Shown here one piece after another: positions 45,901 to 53,282 of a DNA stretch of 64,000 nucleotides. This DNA comes from an uncultured Lachnospiraceae bacterium (lineage in GTDB: Bacteria; Bacillota; Clostridia; Lachnospirales; Lachnospiraceae). How positions within the stretch are numbered: the stretch's first letter is position 1; each line of letters starts with the position of its first letter. The position numbers were made by a program, and so were the translations under genes. The DNA lies in the NCBI GenBank assembly GCA_902789735.1, contig CADAOZ010000008.1, positions 1 through 64,000 on the forward strand, read 5' to 3'. The notes under the pieces are model-generated. The model ran no database searches, had not been told where the DNA came from, and saw only the letters and a program-made list of their open reading frames with translations.

Positions 45901-46464
45901 CAGGTTCTCCTTCTCGCTGTCCAGTTTGCGGACCGCGGCCATCTTGCGCCGTTTGAACTTGACAATGCCGGCGGCTTCATCAAACAGTTCCCGCCGGTCC
46001 TCCGGTTTATTGGACAGAATTCTGTCAATCTGGCCCTGTCCTATGATCGAGTAGCCCTCTTTGCCGATGCCGGTATCATAGAACATCTCATTGATGTCCC
46101 GGAGCCGGCAGGGCAGGCCGTTGATCATATATTCGCTCTCCCCACTGCGGTAGAGGCGCCTGGCCACCGTCACCTCATCATAGGAGACCGGCAGTACGTG
46201 ATCCGAATTGTCCAGCGTAATGGCCACATAGGCAAAGCCCAGCGGCCGCCGCATCTCGGTCCCGGCGAAGATGACGTCCTGCATGGAATGTCCCCGCAGC
46301 TGCTTAATCTTCTGTTCTCCCAGGACCCAGCGGACTGCGTCGGCCACATTGCTCTTGCCGCTGCCGTTGGGGCCGACGATGGCTGTGATCCCGTTATGGA
46401 ATTTGAACTCTATTTTGTTGGCAAAGGATTTAAATCCCTGTATTTCTATACTTTTAAGATACAT
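42904..46464 (-). CDS. smc: chromosome partition protein SMC
   Basis: ATPase that condenses and segregates chromosomes with ScpA and ScpB. 1186 residues, the full length. Walker A GPNGSGKSN lies near residue 32, two long coiled coils flank a hinge (about 515-670, including EVALGGRIQNIV), and the C-terminus has the signature LSGGEKALTAISLLFA and Walker B PFCLLDEIEAALD. Coiled-coil segments are rich in Glu, Gln and Arg. It lies 36 bases after rnc. Confidence 0.98.
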   Translation of the reverse strand: MYLKSIEIQGFKSFANKIEFKFHNGITAIVGPNGSGKSNVADAVRWVLGEQKIKQLRGHSMQDVIFAGTEMRRPLGFAYVAITLDNSDHVLPVSYDEVTVARRLYRSGESEYMINGLPCRLRDINEMFYDTGIGKEGYSIIGQGQIDRILSNKPEDRRELFDEAAGIVKFKRRKMAAVRKLDSEKENLVRIGDILSELERQVGPLEKQSQKAKIYLDTREEMKGLEVNVFLMDNQANTARLEELEEKEDIARDDLEEARERYDLAGEEYQKIQEEISETDRRIGETRDRIAGADIVRSKLEADISLFEEQISSARQTMEHYEGRRTRLQDQIGRQQQEYDATRARTEAMGQELERLRRSRREAFDSLCNIQARALQANDRLEQARNGLLHIIEERGSLKSRQAGLAARQEENRRRREELAQRIDRIQDSEQEQEQKIREYQDQFEEISGRIVRLRQEQKETAEAIDSKKPLLTAADQDLRRVQLAYHQEKSRLDALINMTERYEGFGGSVRRVMEEKKREPGLIGVVADLFKTDQKYETAIEVALGGRIQNIVTDNSATAGRMIRMLKDRKAGRATFLPLSDIQGGQGFRDPRVLGEEGVIGPADSLLQTEQRFRPVASYLLGRIIIVDTYDRAVSIRRKYGSRISMVTLEGEQFTPGGAISGGSFRSGGNLLGRRREMAELRDRIARYEEEQERIEDRIEEIKKDRTDLRARAETLRMELQRCVLAQNTARMNIITEQEKQKESADSREEILKEQQELEAQTAALEEELKAAGRAISQSGSREETLTGDADSLEEELDALQQAETDQQAVVSKWELELQKADQQAAYERQNADRIREELEGLREEMTEAEEGIRAARQSIAEKEKAIAETRSGMDRGSSEREKEKALLRRWQEQREDLDVRQKKCFSDREKLAARTASLDKELLRLTSAEERIREKVDSLVSYMWEEYGLTMSEAAALRDPSLTDLTAMRAQVGKLKRRIKDLGSVNVNAIEEYRELMERYTFQKRQYDDLTDATGKLEKIIEELDEAMRRQFKEEFQKIMTEFDRVFKELFGGGSGRLELMEDMDILEAGVRVIAQPPGKKLQNMMQLSGGEKALTAISLLFAIQNLKPSPFCLLDEIEAALDESNVTRFSGYLHKLTEHTQFIVITHRRGTMEEADRLYGITMQEKGVSALVSVSLVEASLDD

Positions 46465-46500
46465 AAAGTGTCTGTTTTCATCCGGCGCAGGCCGGTCTTC

Positions 46501-47196
46501 TTATTCCTGCCGGTCCCGTATGGCCCTGACGGCTTCAAAGGCTGCCTGCTGCTCCGCGTTCTTTTTGGACTTGCCCCGGCCGGTCCCGGCCATCTGTCCG
46601 TCGATCAGGACCGCCACCGTATAGGTACGGTCATGTCCCGGGCCGCTCTCATCCAGTACCTCATAACGGACCGCCTTCTGTTCCTTCTGGACGATCTCCT
46701 GCAGGATCGATTTGGCGTCATAAAAAAGATGCCTTTCCCCGGCGTCGGCCAGGATATGGGTCATCACGAATTCCCTGACGACCTGCACCGATCCGGAATC
46801 CAGGTACATGGCTCCGATCAGAGCCTCCATTACGTCCGAAACGATGCTGTCCTTTTCCCTGCCGCCGTCTGCTTCCGCACCCCTGCCCAGCCGGATATGC
46901 TGCTCTATGCCCAGTTTTCTGGCGCATTCCGCCAGGGAGGGCTCACAGACCAGCACGGCCCTGCGTTTGGACAGCTCTCCTTCCCGCATGTCGGGATATT
47001 CATGAAATAAAAAAGCGCTGGAAATCATTTCCAGGACCGCGTCTCCCAGAAATTCCAGACGTTCATAATCCTTATATCTGTGTATTTTCTGCTCATTCGC
47101 CCAGGAAGAGTGGGTCAGGGCACAGTTCAGCAGATAGGTGTCCTGAAAATGGTATCCGATCCTCTCCTCAAGCTGCTCCAGAGTAGGCAGTTTCAT
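46501..47196 (-). CDS. rnc: ribonuclease III
   Basis: Double-strand-specific RNase for rRNA processing and antisense RNA decay. 231 residues: the catalytic signature is ERLEFLGDAVLEMI, the second acidic group is in EALIGAMYLDSG, and a dsRNA-binding domain ends the protein (GKSKKNAEQQAAFEAV). ATG 47196 is used because AAAGGA lies upstream; the open extension to 47334 has no family similarity. Confidence 0.97.
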   Translation of the reverse strand: MKLPTLEQLEERIGYHFQDTYLLNCALTHSSWANEQKIHRYKDYERLEFLGDAVLEMISSAFLFHEYPDMREGELSKRRAVLVCEPSLAECARKLGIEQHIRLGRGAEADGGREKDSIVSDVMEALIGAMYLDSGSVQVVREFVMTHILADAGERHLFYDAKSILQEIVQKEQKAVRYEVLDESGPGHDRTYTVAVLIDGQMAGTGRGKSKKNAEQQAAFEAVRAIRDRQE

Positions 47197-47400
47197 AGAA
47201 GTATTCCTTTCATCTGTCCTTTGTATTTCCGGACTGACGTACTGCTGCTTACTCTGCACAGGACAAGATCTTCCCTCGTTCTTATCCTGTGCACAATAAG
47301 CCGGCAGTATGGGCCATTCCCACACTGCCAGCAATCAGCAAATTTTCAGCCCCTGTTCCGGCGCCTGTCAGCGGACGGACTCATGTACGGGCCGCGGGGT

Positions 47401-47643
47401 TCAGGCCCCTTCCACAGCGTTCTTGATCAGTTCAAGCGCCTGTCCCACTGTGGTAACTGTGGCGGCCACGTCCGGATCTACCGTCACATCGAATTCCTCC
47501 TCGATGCCCATGATGATCTGGGCTACATCCAGGGAATCCGCGCCGAGGTCATCGGTAAAAGTAGTGTCCGGAGTGATCTCACTCTCAGAAACGCCGAGAA
47601 CGTCCACAATGATTGCAACTAATTTCTGATATTCCTGATCCAT
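47401..47643 (-). CDS. acpP: acyl carrier protein
   Basis: Carries growing fatty acyl chains on a phosphopantetheine arm. 80 residues, acidic, with the attachment site DSL (serine 37 in LGADSLDVAQIIM). The gap to rnc (47197-47400) holds no gene. It lies 15 bases after plsX, its functional partner, in the conserved plsX-acpP-rnc-smc order. Confidence 0.98.
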   Translation of the reverse strand: MDQEYQKLVAIIVDVLGVSESEITPDTTFTDDLGADSLDVAQIIMGIEEEFDVTVDPDVAATVTTVGQALELIKNAVEGA

Positions 47644-47658
47644 CTTTTCCCCCTCTGC

Positions 47659-48711
47659 TTATTCTGTTCTGGTTTCTGCGTTGTCAGCCGCGGCGGTCTT
47701 TCTGGTCTTCAGACTGACGCCGGTCTGGAACTGCTCCGTCAGTTTCTGCTCTGTAAAGTTGATGCACTGTCCCAGTGCGTTCTGAATTTCGATGGCTTCG
47801 GCATTGCCATGGGTCTTTACGACCAGGCCCCGCAGTCCCAGCATGGGCGCGCCGCCATAGCTGGCTACGTCATAGGTCTTGAGCAGGGATTTTAAAGAGT
47901 CTTTGATCAGCAGTCCTCCAATCTTCGATTTGAAAGAGGACATAATGGCATCTTTGATCCCATGCAGCAGGGTCGAAGCAACGCCTTCGAACATCTTGAG
48001 AATCACATTGCCGACAAAAGCATCACAGACAATGACATCCGCGTAACCGTCTGTTATGTCTCTGGCCTCAATGCTGCCGATAAAGTTAATGTTGTCACAG
48101 GCCTTGAGCAAAGGAAAGGTCTCCTTGACCAGGGCATTTCCCTTTTCCTCCTCGGCGCCCACGTTCACGATGGCCACACGGGGATTGGGATTGCCTGTGA
48201 TATTTTTCATGTAGATGGAACCCATCTGCGCGAACTGGACCAGCTGGGAAGGTCTGGCATCCATGTTGGCGCCGCAGTCGATCAGGAGCGCAGGTCCTTT
48301 CGATGTGGGGATCAGCGGGGCAAGGGGGGATCTTTCAATACCGCGGATCCGGCCTACGATCAGCTGACCGCCTGCCAGGATGGCACCGGTGCTGCCGGCG
48401 GATATAAAAGCGTCGCATTTTCCTTCCTTGACCAGCTGCAGTCCCTTAACAATGGAGGAATCCTTTTTCTTCCTGATCGCGTTGACCGGGGGCTCTGCCA
48501 TCTCGATGATCTCCGCGGCATGTACGATCTTGACTCTTTTGTCAGGATATGTGTATTTGGCCAGTTCTTCCTTTACGATTTCCTCCCGGCCTACCAGCAT
48601 GACCCTGAGCTGTCTGTACGCGTTCAGCGCGTCTACCGTGCCCTTGATGATCTCTCCGGGTGCATTGTCACCGCCCATCGCGTCTACTGCAACATTTACA
48701 TATTCACTCAT
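47659..48711 (-). CDS. plsX: phosphate acyltransferase PlsX
   Basis: Converts acyl-ACP to acyl phosphate for PlsY. 350 residues starting with the family signature VAVDAMGGDNAPGEI, then FISAGSTGAILAGG, IDCGANMDARP and NVGAEEEKGN. It is followed directly by acpP. The gap upstream (48712-48807) has no recognisable operator of the FapR type. Confidence 0.97.
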   Translation of the reverse strand: MSEYVNVAVDAMGGDNAPGEIIKGTVDALNAYRQLRVMLVGREEIVKEELAKYTYPDKRVKIVHAAEIIEMAEPPVNAIRKKKDSSIVKGLQLVKEGKCDAFISAGSTGAILAGGQLIVGRIRGIERSPLAPLIPTSKGPALLIDCGANMDARPSQLVQFAQMGSIYMKNITGNPNPRVAIVNVGAEEEKGNALVKETFPLLKACDNINFIGSIEARDITDGYADVIVCDAFVGNVILKMFEGVASTLLHGIKDAIMSSFKSKIGGLLIKDSLKSLLKTYDVASYGGAPMLGLRGLVVKTHGNAEAIEIQNALGQCINFTEQKLTEQFQTGVSLKTRKTAAADNAETRTE

Positions 48712-48807
48712 CTTCAGCTTCCTTTCGTCATGGCTTTCCTCACGGGAACCTCATGATGAGATTAATATACTAAAATCATAGGGGGATTGCAAGGCAGGCC
48801 AAAAAAA

Positions 48808-48831
48808 TACCGATACCAGCCGGCATCGGTA
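48808..48831 (-). terminator. terminator of rpmF
   Basis: TACCGAT pairs with ATCGGTA around an inner CC/GG extension, and on the minus strand seven T residues follow. It separates rpmF from plsX, which therefore probably has its own promoter. Confidence 0.75.
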
Positions 48832-48865
48832 AATTTCCATCTCAAAATCAGTTTTCAGATTGTGA

Positions 48866-49048
48866 TTAATCCTCAGTCTTGATGATCTCTTTCTTATTGT
48901 AAGAACCGCAGCTCTTGCAAACTCTGTGAGGCATCATCAGAGCGCCGCACTTGCTGCACTTAACGAGAGTCGGAGCAGTCATTTTCCAGTTTGCTCTTCT
49001 CATATCTCTATGACTTCTCGAGGATTTATTCTTAGGGCAGATAGACAT
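48866..49048 (-). CDS. rpmF: 50S ribosomal protein L32, zinc form
   Basis: 60 residues with a basic N-terminus (CPKNKSSRSHRDMRRANWK) and a four-cysteine zinc ribbon (C31, C34, C44, C47), so this is the zinc-containing form. AGGAGG lies before the ATG. In related Firmicutes a yceD (DUF177) gene usually precedes rpmF; here the 280 bases up to ackA hold none. Confidence 0.96.
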   Translation of the reverse strand: MSICPKNKSSRSHRDMRRANWKMTAPTLVKCSKCGALMMPHRVCKSCGSYNKKEIIKTED

Positions 49049-49180
49049 CGTTACACCTCCTTACCTTCAAAGTGGTCGCACAAATTGTATTATATGTACC
49101 ACCGCCTTCTTTGTCAACAAATATTTTCCATGGATTTTTGAACGGATCTTTCCGTCCTGCCAGGTCCGGACAGGCGCAGT

Positions 49181-49228
49181 AAAGCGCGCCGCACCCTCTT
49201 CCGTCAGGGATCGGTCACGGCGCGCTTT
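49181..49228 (-). terminator. hairpin after ackA
   Basis: An 11-bp stem AAAGCGCGCCG/CGGCGCGCTTT with a 26-base loop lies 100 bases past the ackA stop. The U-run on the minus strand is short (CTTTACT), so termination may be weak. It is the only structure I see in the 49049-49328 gap. Confidence 0.5.
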
Positions 49229-49328
49229 TATAATCGGTTTTCCGGGTCTGTCAGTTTCCGGAACGGCGTCCTGTTTTATGCCGGGCCGCCGGAAGATCCG
49301 CGGATCCTCCTGTTCCGGTCAGCAGCCA

Positions 49329-50528
49329 TTATTTGCAGAGCGCGTAGGTCTCTCTGGCAATGGCCAGTTCCTCGTTGGTGGCGATCGCGTAGACCGCTAC
49401 CTTGCTGCTGTCTGTGCTGATCTTGACGACATCACCGCGCTGCGCGTTGGCGGCAGGATCGTACTCGATGCCCAGATAGCCCAGGTAGGAAAGGACTTTC
49501 TCACGCACGAAGGGACTGTTCTCACCGATACCGGCTGTGAAGGCGATGACATCCACGCCGTTCATGGCCGCTGTATAGGCACCGACATATTTGGCTACGC
49601 GGTAAGCGAAAGCGTCCACGGCCAGCTGGGCCTTCTTGTCACCCTTCTTATAGGCAGACTCCAGATCACGGAAATCGGAGCTGAATTCGCCGGAAAGGGC
49701 GAAGACACCGGATTTCTTGTTGAGGACGTTCAGGACCTCAGAGGCGGTCTTGTTCTCTTTGTTGGCGATGAACTCTACGATGGCAGGATCCAGGTCACCG
49801 CTTCTGGTACCCATGATCAGGCCTTCCAGAGGGGTCAGGCCCATGGATGTGTCTACACATTTGCCGTTCATGACTGCGGAAATGGAAGCGCCGTTGCCCA
49901 GATGGCAGACGATGGTCTTCAGATCCGCGTAATCCTTGCCGACGATCTCCGCAGCTTTTTTGGATACGAAGGAGTGGCTGGTGCCGTGGAAGCCGTATCT
50001 GCGGATCTTGTAATCCTCATAATAGCTGAGGGGCAGGGCGTACATATAAGCTTTGGAGGGCATGGTCTGATGGAAAGCGGTATCAAATACGGCTACCATG
50101 GGCGTGCCGGGCATCAGCTTCTGGCAGGCTGCCACGCCGATCAGGTTGGCGGGGTTGTGCAGAGGTGCCAGGTCAGAAACATCTTTGATCGCCTGGATGA
50201 CTTCGTCATTGATCACGACCGAAGAAGTGAAGGCTTCGCCGCCATGGACGATACGATGGCCGACAGCGCCGATCTCGTCCAGGGACTTGATCACGCCGGT
50301 CCTGTCATTCATCAGGGCGTCGATGACCAGGCTGATGGCTACGTTATGATCCGGAATAGCGGGATTGGACGTCTCCTTGCCCGTGCCGTCTTTGACATTT
50401 TCATAAGTGATGGAACCGTCGATGCCGATCCTCTCGCAGAGGCCCTTGGCCAGGAGTTCTTCGGTGACCGCGTCGATCACCTGGAATTTCAGAGAAGAGC
50501 TGCCGCAGTTGATAACGAGAATTTTCAT
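49329..50528 (-). CDS. ackA: acetate kinase
   Basis: Makes ATP and acetate from acetyl phosphate and ADP, an energy-yielding end of fermentation. 399 residues, usual length. It opens with the ASKHA phosphate-binding NCGSSSLKFQ, has VVHGGE, the HLGNGASI motif, then FTAGIGENS. It is 56 bases downstream of pta, its pathway partner. Confidence 0.97.
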   Translation of the reverse strand: MKILVINCGSSSLKFQVIDAVTEELLAKGLCERIGIDGSITYENVKDGTGKETSNPAIPDHNVAISLVIDALMNDRTGVIKSLDEIGAVGHRIVHGGEAFTSSVVINDEVIQAIKDVSDLAPLHNPANLIGVAACQKLMPGTPMVAVFDTAFHQTMPSKAYMYALPLSYYEDYKIRRYGFHGTSHSFVSKKAAEIVGKDYADLKTIVCHLGNGASISAVMNGKCVDTSMGLTPLEGLIMGTRSGDLDPAIVEFIANKENKTASEVLNVLNKKSGVFALSGEFSSDFRDLESAYKKGDKKAQLAVDAFAYRVAKYVGAYTAAMNGVDVIAFTAGIGENSPFVREKVLSYLGYLGIEYDPAANAQRGDVVKISTDSSKVAVYAIATNEELAIARETYALCK

Positions 50529-50584
50529 GTATTATTTCCTCCCAATACGTAAATACCATGCTGTCTGTCTGCAGTGAACCGGAA

Positions 50585-51586
50585 TCAGGCCATCTGGGCC
50601 TGTACGGCAGTAATGGCTACGACACCGACGATATCCTCCCAGGAACAGCCCCTGGACAGATCGTTGACGGGCTTGGCGATACCCTGCAGCATGGGGCCGT
50701 AAGCGTCGGCCTTGCCGAGACGCTGGACCAGCTTGTATCCGATGTTGCCGGCGTCCAGGTTGGGGAAGATCAGGACATTGGCCTTGCCGGCGACAGGACT
50801 GCCTTTCGCCTTGGATTTGGCAACAGCGGGCACCATGGCCGCGTCTGCCTGCAGTTCGCCGTCGACCTTGAGATCAGGATATTCTCTCTTGGCGATCTGG
50901 GTCGCTTCCACGACCTTGTCGACCAGAGCGTGCTTGGCGCTGCCCTTTGTGGAATGGGAAAGCATGGCAACATAGGGATCACCGCCGACCATGGCATGGA
51001 AGCTCTTGGCGCTGGAATCCGCGATGGCTGCCAGTTCTTCCGCGTTGGGATCCTGGTTCAGGCCGCAGTCCGCGAATACAAAGACGCCGTCTTTGCCGTA
51101 TCTGCAGTCCGGAACGTCCATGACAAAGAAACCGGAAACGATCTTGCTGCCGGGAGCTGTCTTCAGGATCTGCAGGGCGGGGCGAAGTGTATCGGATGTC
51201 GCGTGGCAGGCGCCTGCAACAACGCCGTCCGCGTCACCGCACTTGAGCATCATGACTGCATAGGTAATATAGTCACTGAGCAGGATCTCTCTGGCCTTCT
51301 CGGGCGTCATTCCCTTTTTGGCCCTGAGTTCGGTAAACACTTCCACATAATGTTCAAACTTGTCAGAAGTTGTGGGATCCTCAACTTTCAGACCTGTCAG
51401 ATCGATCTCCAGCCAGCCGGCACCGTCCATGATCTTCTCTTCATTACCGACCATGACCAGATCCGCAAGTCCTTCCTCCAGGATGTGCGCTGCCGCGATC
51501 AGTACACGCCTGTCTTTTGATTCAGGCAGAACGATAATCTTCTTGTCTTCTTTTGCTTTTGCCTTAATACCATCAATAAATGCCAT
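50585..51586 (-). CDS. pta: phosphate acetyltransferase
   Basis: Exchanges CoA for phosphate on acetyl-CoA to give acetyl phosphate for AckA. 333 residues, the short single-domain type. Family landmarks are IIVLPESKDRRVL, VVAGACHATSDTLRP, DCGLNQDPNAEELA, MLSHSTKGSA and FPNLDAGNIGYKLVQR. ATG 51586 follows AGGGAG. A consensus-like promoter lies at 51689-51717. Confidence 0.97.
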   Translation of the reverse strand: MAFIDGIKAKAKEDKKIIVLPESKDRRVLIAAAHILEEGLADLVMVGNEEKIMDGAGWLEIDLTGLKVEDPTTSDKFEHYVEVFTELRAKKGMTPEKAREILLSDYITYAVMMLKCGDADGVVAGACHATSDTLRPALQILKTAPGSKIVSGFFVMDVPDCRYGKDGVFVFADCGLNQDPNAEELAAIADSSAKSFHAMVGGDPYVAMLSHSTKGSAKHALVDKVVEATQIAKREYPDLKVDGELQADAAMVPAVAKSKAKGSPVAGKANVLIFPNLDAGNIGYKLVQRLGKADAYGPMLQGIAKPVNDLSRGCSWEDIVGVVAITAVQAQMA

Positions 51587-51688
51587 CTGAGAACTCCCTT
51601 CTGATGTAAATTCGGAATTCATTTCCCCCGGAAGCGGCCCGGATTCTCCGTGTCCCGCCGGCGGAATGTATTAAATTATATCATATTT

Positions 51689-51717
51689 ATTATACAGCCC
51701 GGAAAAATTGCATACAA
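51689..51717 (-). promoter_or_regulatory. promoter of pta-ackA
   Basis: On the minus strand TTGTAT (51717-51712), 17 bases and TATAAT (51694-51689). A second TATAAT-like sequence lies further downstream. The start codon is about 100 bases away. The rest of the 51587-51941 gap holds the small inverted repeat ATTGAG/CTCAAT (51785-51802) and AT-rich sequence, but no gene. Confidence 0.65.
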
Positions 51718-51941
51718 GGGATGAATGACAGGAAAACGCATTAATTTCAATACATTCATGACGTTTTCTGAACAGATTCCGGCAATTGAGAATATACTCA
51801 ATCCTGACAATTCATTAACATTTCTGACAAATATATGTCATGCCGGATCCGCGGCCTCCGGGACCGTTTTTGCTGACCTGTAAACGGATCCGGAAACTGT
51901 GCTATACTTTGGTATGATGAAAACAAATCATGGAGATGATC

Positions 51942-53180
51942 ATGAAAATTACCGGCGTCATTATGGAATGCAATCCCTTTCATGAGGGACACAGATATTT
52001 TCTGGAACAGGCAAGGGCGGTCACCGGCTGTGACCGGCTGATCGCCGTCATGAGCGGCGATTATGTCCAGCGCGGGGAACCGGCCGTCCTTCCCAAAGAG
52101 GTCCGGGCCGGGGCCCTGCTGGAACACGGCGCAGACCTGGTCCTGGAGCTGCCCCTGTATTACGCCTGCGGCGGAGCGGAATATTTCGCCCGGGGCGCCG
52201 TGACCCTGCTGGACCGGCTGGGAGCCGTTACGGATCTGTGCTTCGGATCCGAATGCGGCAGTACGGAAGAAATTCTGCAGGCGGCCCGGACTTTGTATGA
52301 CTGTGAACAGGATCCGGTCTGGCCGGACCTGCTGCTGCGGTATCAGCGCCGGGGCATGTCCTTTCCCGCTGCCCGGGAAGCGGCCATCCGCCAGCTGACC
52401 GGCCGGAACCCGGTCCTGCGTACATCGAACGATCTGCTGGCCGCTGAATACATCCGGACCCTGCTGGCTGCCGGCAGTTCCATGACTCCCCACGCCATCC
52501 CCCGGACGGATGCCCGCAGCGCCACGGACCTGCGGCAAATGCTGCTGGCAGTCCGGCCCGATCCGGATGATCTGCAGAAAGGACTTCCGGATCCCCCTCT
52601 GCCATCGCCGGAAGAACTCCCTGCTGTCACCCGCAGGCTGCTGGAGACAGAACCCCGGCCGGTCCCCCTGGGACCGGATCACTTCTCCCAGGCCCTGTTC
52701 CGGGCCCTGCTGGGCGCGGCCGGATCGCTGATCGATTACGTGGATGTGACGCCCGATCTGGCAGACAGAATAGAGGGACTCCTGCCGTCTTTTGCCGGTT
52801 ATTCCGCCTTTACCGACCTGGTCAGGACCCGCAATCTGACCCGGACCCGGGTCTCCCGCTGCCTGCTCCATATCCTGCTGGAAATCCACAAAGACCGCCT
52901 GCAGGCCTATGCCGGAGCCGGGACCGTGGGCTACGCCAGAGTCCTGGGCTTTTGCCGGACGGCCGGTCCCCTTCTGAAGCATCTGGGAGAGACCGCTTCC
53001 CTGCCCCTGCTGACCCGGCCTGCCAGAGACCGCAGGCACCTTTCTCCCCTCTGGCAGCAGATGCTGGAGGAAGAGGTCAGGGCCGCCCTGCTCTATGATA
53101 TGACCGCCGCCCTTTCCGCCGGCAGGACCGGCAATGCCCCTCTGCCGGTAGAATATGAAAAGCCCCTGCTCATCCTGTAA
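51942..53180 (+). CDS. tmcAL: tRNA(Met) cytidine acetate ligase (TmcAL, YlbM family)
   Basis: In Bacillus this nucleotidyltransferase-like enzyme activates acetate with ATP and acetylates C34 of elongator tRNA-Met. The 412-residue protein opens with the family signature MKITGVIMECNPFHEGH containing the HxGH site, then MSGDYVQRGEPAV and RTSNDLLAAEYI. ATG 51942 is preceded by GGAG; an in-frame ATG 12 bases upstream is less likely. It is a lone plus-strand gene and ends in a stem-loop shared with the convergent gene. The neighbouring acetate genes ackA-pta may be coincidental. Confidence 0.93.
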   Translation: MKITGVIMECNPFHEGHRYFLEQARAVTGCDRLIAVMSGDYVQRGEPAVLPKEVRAGALLEHGADLVLELPLYYACGGAEYFARGAVTLLDRLGAVTDLCFGSECGSTEEILQAARTLYDCEQDPVWPDLLLRYQRRGMSFPAAREAAIRQLTGRNPVLRTSNDLLAAEYIRTLLAAGSSMTPHAIPRTDARSATDLRQMLLAVRPDPDDLQKGLPDPPLPSPEELPAVTRRLLETEPRPVPLGPDHFSQALFRALLGAAGSLIDYVDVTPDLADRIEGLLPSFAGYSAFTDLVRTRNLTRTRVSRCLLHILLEIHKDRLQAYAGAGTVGYARVLGFCRTAGPLLKHLGETASLPLLTRPARDRRHLSPLWQQMLEEEVRAALLYDMTAALSAGRTGNAPLPVEYEKPLLIL

Positions 53181-53203
53181 GCAGATATTTCCGCGCATAG
53201 GAA

Positions 53204-53254
53204 AACCGGGACTGTCCGGATCTGATCACGATCCGGGCTGTCCCGGTTATTTTA
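53204..53254. terminator. terminator between tmcAL and the ARH-SseB-macro gene
   Basis: A 19-base arm (53204-53222) pairs with 53230-53248 except for a three-base internal mismatch; the loop is TGATCAC. On the plus strand ATTTTATG follows. It lies between two convergent genes and probably serves tmcAL. Confidence 0.7.
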
Positions 53255-53282
53255 TGCCCCGGCTGCCTCCGGGAAGCTGCCG

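Noticed and set aside
43015-47010. Very long plus-strand open frame opposite smc and rnc
   Set aside because: It mirrors smc coiled-coil coding and has no ribosome binding site or family motifs; smc on the minus strand is unmistakable.
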